From: an uncultured Bacteroidales bacterium
GTDB taxonomy: Bacteria; Bacteroidota; Bacteroidia; Bacteroidales; Muribaculaceae
Length of the DNA: 20,122 nucleotides
NCBI GenBank assembly: GCA_900554345.1
Contig: USHH01000010.1
Span: 1-20,122 of the forward strand
Direction of reading: 5' to 3'
Below are positions 15,146 to 20,122 of the stretch, one piece after another; position 1 is the stretch's first letter, and every line of letters begins with the position of its first letter. A program made the position numbers and the translations under genes. Under the pieces are notes generated by a model, which had not been told where the DNA came from, searched no databases, and saw only the letters and a list, made by a program, of their open reading frames with translations.

Positions 15146-16432
15146 TCAGGCGTTCTCCTTCCAGAGATACAGGCGGTCGGAGAGGCGCACCTTGGCGGGC
15201 ACGGCCACGGAGAAGAGGTCGCCTTTCCTTACGGTATCTACGGGTCCAGAGTCAAGCCTCATCTCGCCGACGGTGAAGATGAGGGCGCCGGTGGTGGGCC
15301 CGACCACCACCGCCTCGTCGCCGGTCTTCAGCTCGCCGCTCTCCATGCGGAACTCGGCGACGCCGAGCTTCGGAAACCAGCGTGTGGCCTTGGCGATGTA
15401 GACCTTGGTGCGCGTTGCCGAGGAGCCGTACTTGTAGCTCCACTCGCCGAGGCGCTGGCCGAGGTAGTAGCCGTCCCAGAATCCGCGGTTGAAGATCTTG
15501 CCGAGGCGCTCGTCCCATACCTCGATCATCGAGCCGGAGAAGTCGCCGCGGCAGATGGCCTCGAGGGCCTCCGAATAGCATGCCACTGTCTCCTTGACGT
15601 ATTCGGGGCCGCGGGCGCGCCCCTCGATCTTGAACACCGTGACGCCGGCGTCCACCATCTTGTTGAGGAAGTGGATGGTCTTCAGGTCCTTGGGACTCAT
15701 GATGTATTTGTTTTCCACCGTCAGCTCCTCGCCGGTGTCGGCATCGCGCAGGGTGTAGGCCCGGCGGCACACCTGGTTGCACGCGCCGCGGTTGGCGCTG
15801 GAGTTCATCTCGTGGAGGCTCATGTAGCATTTGCCGCTCACGGCCATGCAGAGGGCACCGTGGCAGAACATCTCGAGGCGCACGAGCTCGCCGCGCGGGC
15901 CGCGCACGTCTTCCTCCACGATGCGGCGGTGTATCTCCGCCACCTGGTCGAGGTTGAGCTCCCTGGCGAGCACCATCACGTCGGCCCATTGGGCGTAGAA
16001 CTTCACGGCCTCGAAATTGGTGATGTTGACCTGGGTGGAGATGTGCACCTCCTGGCCGATGGAGCGTGCGTAGAGAATCACGGCGATGTCGGAGGCTATG
16101 ATGGCCGATATGCCGGCCTTTTTCGCGCGCTCCACGATGCTGCGCATGAGGGTGAAGTCGTTGTCGTAGATCACGGTGTTGACCGTGAGGTATGTCTTGA
16201 CGCCGTGGGAGGAGCAGAGGGCTGCGATCTCCTCCATGTCGTCGAGGGTGAAATTGGCGCTTGAGCGTGAGCGCATGTTTAGGCCGCCGATGCCGAAATA
16301 TACGGCGTCGGCGCCGGCGTCGATGGCGGCTGCGAGGCTCTCGCGGCTGCCTACCGGGGCCATAAGCTCAAAATCTTTCCTTTCCAATTGCAGTTGTGTC
16401 GTATATGTTTTCGCTGGCTCGGACGCACGCAT
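15146..16432 (-). CDS. U32 family protein (TrhP-like, probable tRNA hydroxylation factor)
   Basis: The protein is 428 aa from MRASEPAKTY. It carries the U32 signature at about 187-226: EMFCHGALCMAVSGKCYMS, then SSANRGACNQVCRRAY, with Cys190, 195, 202, 218 and 222. The N-terminal half has FELMAPVGSRESLAAAIDAGADAVYFG, a TIM-barrel-like beginning. U32 proteins were first called peptidases, but TrhP (YegQ) makes 5-hydroxyuridine at tRNA position 34 and RlhA hydroxylates 23S rRNA. The length fits TrhP rather than the longer RlhA, so a tRNA role is a reasonable inference. The frame extends 18 codons upstream to 16486, but the promoter -7 box lies inside that extension, so ATG 16432 is chosen. Confidence 0.88.
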   Translation of the reverse strand: MRASEPAKTYTTQLQLERKDFELMAPVGSRESLAAAIDAGADAVYFGIGGLNMRSRSSANFTLDDMEEIAALCSSHGVKTYLTVNTVIYDNDFTLMRSIVERAKKAGISAIIASDIAVILYARSIGQEVHISTQVNITNFEAVKFYAQWADVMVLARELNLDQVAEIHRRIVEEDVRGPRGELVRLEMFCHGALCMAVSGKCYMSLHEMNSSANRGACNQVCRRAYTLRDADTGEELTVENKYIMSPKDLKTIHFLNKMVDAGVTVFKIEGRARGPEYVKETVACYSEALEAICRGDFSGSMIEVWDERLGKIFNRGFWDGYYLGQRLGEWSYKYGSSATRTKVYIAKATRWFPKLGVAEFRMESGELKTGDEAVVVGPTTGALIFTVGEMRLDSGPVDTVRKGDLFSVAVPAKVRLSDRLYLWKENA

Positions 16433-16455
16433 CGTGCGTCCCTGCAAACCGACTG

Positions 16456-16487
16456 CAAAGTTAGCTATTTTCAGCGTGTTGCGCAAA
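16456..16487 (-). promoter_or_regulatory. U32 gene promoter, Bacteroidetes type
   Basis: On the minus strand TTTG (16484-16487) is followed after exactly 20 bases by TAACTTTG (16456-16463). The start codon at 16432 follows about 23 bases after the -7 box. This is a full-consensus promoter. Confidence 0.87.
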
Positions 16488-16491
16488 TATC

Positions 16492-16598
16492 AATCCATGC
16501 CGGTAGAACTAATCATTCCTGGCGGCTTTGGGTGCCGACATGGATTCATTGACCATGATTAGACGGAGAGACGCTCTCGCCCGCCTTCATGTAATCAT
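16492..16598. repeat. Interleaved short inverted repeats in the divergent intergenic region
   Basis: AATCCATG (16492-16499) is inverted at 16539-16546, and CTAATCAT (16509-16516) is inverted at 16555-16562, in the order A-B-A'-B' with 47- and 46-base offsets. A further AATCAT lies at 16593-16598. The region 16433-16700 otherwise contains only two divergent promoters and no gene that I can support. Confidence 0.5.
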
Positions 16599-16624
16599 AA
16601 AATGCAGCTGCTCATGCAAAAATA

Positions 16625-16657
16625 TTTGCGCGAGTCTTGCGTTTTTTGTTATATTTG
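16625..16657 (+). promoter_or_regulatory. Promoter reading into the ATPase-like remnant and the KilA-N gene
   Basis: TTTG (16625-16628) and TATATTTG (16650-16657) are separated by 21 bases, a full Bacteroidetes promoter. The transcript would carry the 26-codon remnant at 16701 and then the KilA-N gene. Confidence 0.8.
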
Positions 16658-16700
16658 CAACGTGTTTTTGAGAACCCAAGCAAAAATAATTGCATGAGTT

Positions 16701-16781
16701 ATGAGAATAGACAGATTTGTTATTGAAGGTATTGCCAATATAGAGCATGCCGATTTGAAACTGGAGTCGATGAATGGCTAA
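16701..16781 (+). pseudogene. Remnant N-terminus of an ABC/SMC-type ATPase (26 codons)
   Basis: The reading frame begins MRIDRFVIEGIANIEHADL and ends after SMNG with TAA. The pattern (short basic start, beta strand, N-I-x-H-x-x-L) resembles the first strands of AAA_21/AAA_15-type ATPases, just before where the Walker A segment (NxGKS) should follow; it is missing. The frame has a full promoter and overlaps the KilA-N start by 8 bases (ATGGCTAA). The simplest reading is that a former ATPase gene was cut at codon 26 by the KilA-N insertion. Alternatively it acts as a leader peptide for translational coupling. Family assignment from so few residues is tentative. Confidence 0.5.
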
Positions 16782-17586
16782 ATTAGTTGTAAAAGATACC
16801 ACAATCAGGACTCTTGCCAAAAATGGCATAGATTATATATGCATTACCGACATCGCTCGCCAGAAGAATCCTGCAGAGCCAAAAGATGTGGTAAAGAATT
16901 GGATGAGGGTAAAGAACACTCTTGAATATCTTGGGTTATGGGAATCGTTGAACAATCCGGACTTTAAAGGGGTCGAATTCGACCCCATTTTGAGAGAGGC
17001 AGGGTCAAATTCATTTACGATGAGTCCAACCCGTTGGGTTGAACTTACCGGGGCAATAGGCATCATCAATAAATTAGGCAGGGACGGGGGAACATATGCG
17101 CAGCGGGATATAGCATTTAAGTTCGCAAGTTGGGTTTCTGTTGAGTTTGAACTATATCTTGTAAAAGAATTTCAACGGCTCAAAGAAGAAGAACAGCGTC
17201 TTATTGGCTGGTCAGCCAAACGCGAGTTGTCGAAAATAAACTACCGGATTCATACCGATGCCATCAAGCACAATCTCATCCCTGCCGAAATCACCAAAGC
17301 ACAGGCAAATATCATCTATGCAAATGAGGCGGACGTGCTGAATATGGCGATGTTCGGCATGACGGCCAAACAATGGCGCGATGCCAATCCAGACCTCAAA
17401 GGGAATATTCGGGATTACGCCTCAATCAGCGAGTTGATATGCCTTTCCAATATGGAGAACCTCAATGCGGTATTCATCGAGCAGGGAATGCCGCAATCCG
17501 AGCGATTGGTAAAGCTGAACCGGATAGCAATTCATCAAATGAGCGTTCTCGAAAGTGGAGAAGACAACAGAAAATTATTAAAATAA
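16774..17586 (+). CDS. KilA-N domain protein
   Basis: The 270-aa protein matches KilA-N proteins widespread in Bacteroidales: N-terminal KilA-N DNA-binding domain at about 1-125 (DYICITDIARQKNP, VVKNWMRVKNTLEYLGLWE, GGTYAQRDIAFKFASWVS) followed by EFELYLVKEFQRLKEEEQ and a conserved C-terminal part (KRELSKINYRIHTDAIK, NMAMFGMTAKQWRDANPDLKG, then LICLSNMENLNAVFI). KilA-N domains come from phages and large DNA viruses and bind DNA; the cellular role of this version is unknown. It is clearly AT-richer than its neighbours and uses more A/T-ending codons, indicating transfer. A GGAG lies about 10 bases before the ATG, and the start overlaps the upstream remnant frame, so translation may be coupled. 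Confidence 0.92.
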   Translation: MAKLVVKDTTIRTLAKNGIDYICITDIARQKNPAEPKDVVKNWMRVKNTLEYLGLWESLNNPDFKGVEFDPILREAGSNSFTMSPTRWVELTGAIGIINKLGRDGGTYAQRDIAFKFASWVSVEFELYLVKEFQRLKEEEQRLIGWSAKRELSKINYRIHTDAIKHNLIPAEITKAQANIIYANEADVLNMAMFGMTAKQWRDANPDLKGNIRDYASISELICLSNMENLNAVFIEQGMPQSERLVKLNRIAIHQMSVLESGEDNRKLLK

Positions 17587-17591
17587 GATCT

Positions 17592-17663
17592 TTAGGCTGC
17601 CTCAATGAAGGCTCTTGCTGATTCACCGGTCAGCACAGGTGATGAGTTGATTGTTATTGCCAT
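17592..17663 (-). pseudogene. Remnant N-terminus of a small, possibly antitoxin-like protein (23 codons)
   Basis: On the minus strand an ATG at 17663 reads MAITINSSPVLTGESARAF and stops with TAA after 23 residues. The pattern (x-I-x-x-S-P-V-L-T-G-x-x-A-x-x-F) resembles, from memory, starts of small Bacteroidales proteins encoded before GNAT- or PIN-type partners. It has a good promoter (17686-17717) with a leader of about 15 bases, yet the frame ends six bases from the KilA-N stop. It is best read as the start of a gene whose remainder was replaced; a genuine 23-residue peptide is possible. Confidence 0.45.
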
Positions 17664-17685
17664 ATCAGATTCTTTTTTCAGATTG

Positions 17686-17717
17686 CAAAGTTATAGCATA
17701 ATTGCTTGTTTGCCAAG
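17686..17717 (-). promoter_or_regulatory. Promoter pointing into the 3' end of the KilA-N gene
   Basis: The minus-strand -7 box TAACTTTG (17686-17693) matches fully, with a weaker CTTG 20 bases upstream at 17714-17717. It serves the 23-codon remnant and, without a terminator in view, would continue as RNA antisense to the KilA-N gene. Confidence 0.6.
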
Positions 17718-17731
17718 TGGGGCGGGCTTTG

Positions 17732-18514
17732 CTACGGGAGGGGCTTCTGGGCGAGGTAGAAGGTGACGGCGCCGAAGGTCAGGGAGCGCCAGCGGCATCG
17801 GCGGAAGCCGACCTTCTGAAGCAGCAGCGCCATGTCGCGGCGCTGCGGGGCGGCAGCGATGCTCTCCGGCAGATAGGTGTAGGCACGGGAGTCGCCGCTC
17901 ACCATCCTTCCGACAGCCGGGATGAGGTGGCGGGAGTAAAGGCGGTAGAAGGCATGGAGCAACCGGCTCTCCGGCTCTGAGAGCTCCACGATGCAGAGCA
18001 AAGCGCCCGGCGCCATGACGCGCAGCATCTCGCGAAGCCCCTCCTCGAGGCGCTCGAAATTGCGCACGCCGTAAGCCACCGTCACCAGATCGAACCCGTT
18101 GTCGGGGAAATCCAGCCTCAGGCAGTCGCCGGCCTTGAGCGTGATGCGGCCGGCGCGTTGCGTCGGCAGCGCTGCCACCTTCCTGCGGCCGAGGGCGAGC
18201 ATCCCCTCGGAGAGGTCGATGCCCGTGATGCGGGCGTCGGGCCAGCGGGCGGAGAGCTCGATGGCCACGTCGCCCGTGCCGGTGGCCACGTCGAGGATGG
18301 CGCGCGGGGCGGGGCGCTGCGCCTCTCTGATGGCACGCGAGGCGGCGCTCAGCGCCGTGTCGCGCCAGTGGCGGTGGAGCCCGAAGGTCATCGCCGTGTT
18401 CATCAGGTCGTAGGCCGGGGCTATGGAGTCGAACATCTCCTCCACCTGCGCCCCTTTTTTGGCGCCGCCCCCGTAGGGCATCACCTTCTCGGCTCCTTTA
18501 GGCGACTCATCCAT
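17732..18514 (-). CDS. ubiE: Demethylmenaquinone methyltransferase (UbiE/MenG)
   Basis: This enzyme uses S-adenosylmethionine to methylate demethylmenaquinone, the last step of menaquinone synthesis. The 260-aa protein has the family start EEMFDSIAPAYDLMNTAMTFGLHRHWR (about 25-51), the SAM-binding loop DVATGTGD at 75-82, IDLSEGML, the GDCLRLDFPDNGFDLVTVAYGVRNF segment, and a C-terminal GAVTFYLA strand. Length is normal for the family. The start codon overlaps the stop of the preceding GNAT gene (ATGGATGA), which supports this start and indicates translational coupling. It is the last gene of its operon. I see no clear terminator between it and the KilA-N insertion. Confidence 0.95.
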   Translation of the reverse strand: MDESPKGAEKVMPYGGGAKKGAQVEEMFDSIAPAYDLMNTAMTFGLHRHWRDTALSAASRAIREAQRPAPRAILDVATGTGDVAIELSARWPDARITGIDLSEGMLALGRRKVAALPTQRAGRITLKAGDCLRLDFPDNGFDLVTVAYGVRNFERLEEGLREMLRVMAPGALLCIVELSEPESRLLHAFYRLYSRHLIPAVGRMVSGDSRAYTYLPESIAAAPQRRDMALLLQKVGFRRCRWRSLTFGAVTFYLAQKPLP

Positions 18515-19673
18515 TGGCTGAATCTGTGTTGCCGGCGGAGGCCGTGGCTATATCCTTGGCGTAGGAGCGGCGGCGGCGGTGCTGGCGCGTCTCGAAATAC
18601 TCCCACTGGCTCTGCACCTTGTTGTTGGTCTCCATCTCGGGATTCGACTGGGCGAGCCTGAAGCCGTATTTCTGATAGTAGGGAATGAGGTCCTGGAAGA
18701 GGAGGGCGTTGACGCCCTTGCTCTGGAACTCCTTCTTCACGGCCACCAGCAGGAGGTCTACGCGGTCGTTCTTCCCCTTGAGGCCGCGCAGCAGATGCCA
18801 CCATCCGAAGGGCCACATCTTTCCTTTCGATTTCTGGAGGGCCCGGCTCATAGAAGGCATGGAGATGCCGACACCCACGAGCTCGTCGTCCTTGTCGACC
18901 ACGAGGGTCACCAGATCGAGGTTGAGGAGGCTGAGGTAGGCGTCGATATAGTAGTCGATCTGGGCCTCCGAGAGGCGCGAATACTGGTAGAGGCCGTCGT
19001 AGGCGTTGTTGATGAGGTGGAAGAGGGCGCGGCCGTATTCACGCTTCACCTTCGAGCGGCTCTTGTATTTGAGCACCCTGAGCCCGAACTTCTTCTTCAC
19101 GATCTCGGCGATGCGGCTGTAGCGCTCGGGGATTGCGTCGGGCACACCCATCTGGAATTCCACCCAGTCGGAGTCCTTCACGTATCCGTTGCGCTCTATG
19201 TGCTCCGGATAGTAGGGATAGTTGTAGATGGTGGCCATGGTGGAGAGCTCCTCGAACCCCTCCACGAGGGTGCCCTCATGGTCGAGGTCGGTGAAGCCGA
19301 GGGGGCCGATCACGCGCGTCATCCCCTTGGAGGCCGCCCACTGCTCGACGGCGCGGAAGAGTGCGGCCGACACCTCGCGGTCGTCGATGAAGTCGATGAA
19401 GCCGAAGCGGGCTGTCCTGTCGCCGCTGCGCTCGTTGACCTGACGGTTGATGATGCCTGCGATGCGCCCCACGGGGCGCCCGTCGCGGTAGGCCATGTAG
19501 TAGACGGCCTCGCAGAAGTCGAACGCCGGGTTGAGACCGGGGGTGAGTGTCTTGACGTCGTCGCTGATCAGCGGCGGCACGTAATATGGGTTGTCGGCGT
19601 AGAGGTCGATCTGAAACTGCGTGAACTTCTTCAGATTCTCCCTGGTGGGCTTTATTTCTCTGATTTCTAACAT
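18507..19673 (-). CDS. GNAT-like N-acetyltransferase family protein (YghO-like)
   Basis: The protein is 388 aa from MLEIREIKPTREN. It resembles a family annotated as N-acetyltransferase in Bacteroidetes and as YghO in Enterobacteria, with NPYYVPPLISDD, GRIAGIINRQVNE, GPLGFTDLDHEGTLVEGF and a C-terminal GNAT-like half (VTLVVDKDDELVGVGISMPS, then LLLVAVKKEFQSKGVNALLF). The family substrate is unknown. The frame is open for 62 more codons upstream, but that stretch is Ser/Pro/Ala-rich low-complexity and overlaps the pseudokinase gene in another frame, so it is rejected. It starts 31 bases after the pseudokinase gene and overlaps ubiE by 8 bases, forming an operon. Confidence 0.87.
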   Translation of the reverse strand: MLEIREIKPTRENLKKFTQFQIDLYADNPYYVPPLISDDVKTLTPGLNPAFDFCEAVYYMAYRDGRPVGRIAGIINRQVNERSGDRTARFGFIDFIDDREVSAALFRAVEQWAASKGMTRVIGPLGFTDLDHEGTLVEGFEELSTMATIYNYPYYPEHIERNGYVKDSDWVEFQMGVPDAIPERYSRIAEIVKKKFGLRVLKYKSRSKVKREYGRALFHLINNAYDGLYQYSRLSEAQIDYYIDAYLSLLNLDLVTLVVDKDDELVGVGISMPSMSRALQKSKGKMWPFGWWHLLRGLKGKNDRVDLLLVAVKKEFQSKGVNALLFQDLIPYYQKYGFRLAQSNPEMETNNKVQSQWEYFETRQHRRRRSYAKDIATASAGNTDSANG

Positions 19674-19704
19674 AAGGGGATGGCTGGGTCTGAAAGGGAG
19701 CGGC

Positions 19705-20122
19705 TTATCTGGTGGCGAGCCACACGAGGAGGCCGGCCATGACGCAGATGAAGACGCAGAGCAGGATATAGAGCTGGCTGGAGCTGCGGCGCTCGATGTC
19801 GAGCTGTATGTCGGAGACGCTGTGGTAAGACTCCGGATGCTCCTCGCATTTCCTGGCAATCTTGCGCAGGCGCGGCAGGGAGGCGGGGAGATGGTCGAGC
19901 ACTTCGTTGAGGATCCTGCCGTAGGCCTCGACGTCTGCCTTGGTGTCGTCGGGGCTGAGGGCGTCGGCCGAGGCGTATCCCACGTTGAGCAGCTTCAGGT
20001 TCTCGTTATATTCCGTGAAGATGATGGAGTCGGGAGTGATCGGGGCGTGCACGATGTGATTCTCCTGGATATACTCGATGGCATCGAGGAGCTGGGTCTC
20101 GAGGCGTCGCACGATCTTGGGT
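19705..20122 (-). CDS. Pseudokinase-like membrane-anchored protein, C-terminal part (5' end outside window)
   Basis: The frame is open to the window edge; the first GTG at 20112 is internal. The visible 138 residues look like the C-lobe of a Ser/Thr protein kinase fold: LLDAIEYIQENHIVHAPITPDSIIF matches the helix and catalytic loop (normally HRDxKxxN), and NENLKLLNVGYASA matches the DFG region. The catalytic Asp is missing (HAP for HRD), the metal-binding Asn is Ser, and DFG is NVG, so it should be inactive as a kinase. The last 25 residues hold one transmembrane helix (LYILLCVFICVMAGLLVWLA) ending in TR, giving a tail-anchored topology with the kinase-like part in the cytosol. It is encoded 31 bases before the GNAT gene. 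Confidence 0.65.
   Translation of the reverse strand, partial: PKIVRRLETQLLDAIEYIQENHIVHAPITPDSIIFTEYNENLKLLNVGYASADALSPDDTKADVEAYGRILNEVLDHLPASLPRLRKIARKCEEHPESYHSVSDIQLDIERRSSSQLYILLCVFICVMAGLLVWLATR

Noticed and set aside
16433..16486. 18-codon N-terminal extension of the U32 protein
   Set aside because: It contains the promoter -7 box, so a transcript from that promoter cannot include it.
16560..17717. KilA-N region as a prophage or insertion sequence
   Set aside because: No transposase, integrase, phage structural gene or terminal inverted repeat is present; only one coding sequence and two gene starts are seen.
19674..19859. 62-codon N-terminal extension of the GNAT protein
   Set aside because: The extension is Ser/Pro/Ala-rich, overlaps the pseudokinase gene out of frame, and the family starts at MLEIREIKP.
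1..20122. CRISPR array
   Set aside because: No regularly spaced repeats were found on reading through the window; the repeats seen are hairpins or short operator-like motifs.

Overview
The window looks like a chromosomal segment of a high-GC member of the Bacteroidales, most likely the Muribaculaceae or a close relative; this is inference from gene content and order, protein signatures and promoters. It carries the DUF177-rpmF-fabH-era-der block, a Bacteroidetes-type Mfd and RecA, and a MINPP-like phosphatase. At least seven start regions show the Bacteroidetes promoter pattern (TTTG-like -33 box, about 20 bases, TAnnTTTG -7 box), and Shine-Dalgarno sequences are mostly absent.

Layout. Positions 1-2925 (+) hold the C-terminal part of mfd and all of recA. 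A strong bidirectional terminator separates recA from a leftward housekeeping block (7358 to 2983): tRNA-Arg(CCT), DUF177/YceD, rpmF, fabH, a terminator, era and der. Leftward cell-envelope genes follow: a LysM glucosaminidase and a secreted MINPP-like histidine phosphatase. From 9855 rightward come yqeY, a polysaccharide flippase and a stand-alone AAA-ATPase/PD-(D/E)XK protein. Leftward from 16432 come a U32 (TrhP-like) protein, a 65-residue membrane protein and a DUF362 ferredoxin-like protein. An AT-richer insertion at about 16560-17700 carries a KilA-N gene. The window ends with a leftward operon: a pseudokinase-like C-terminus with a tail anchor, a GNAT protein, and ubiE/menG.

How genes relate. 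Mfd and RecA serve transcription-coupled repair and recombination. The tRNA-DUF177-rpmF-fabH-era-der block links translation, ribosome assembly and fatty acid initiation. The flippase, glucosaminidase and phosphatase act at the envelope or periplasm. UbiE makes menaquinone.

Most notable observations. (1) The Mfd helicase region contains a RecG-like tract that duplicates the DEEQ/DEQH box (motif II), so it is a mosaic or a chimeric assembly. (2) The KilA-N gene sits exactly between two inward-facing, promoter-bearing gene starts that both stop within about 25 codons: an ATPase-like N-terminus on the left and a small-protein N-terminus on the right. This suggests gene-precise replacement. (3) A 12-base perfect palindrome abuts the recA -7 box.
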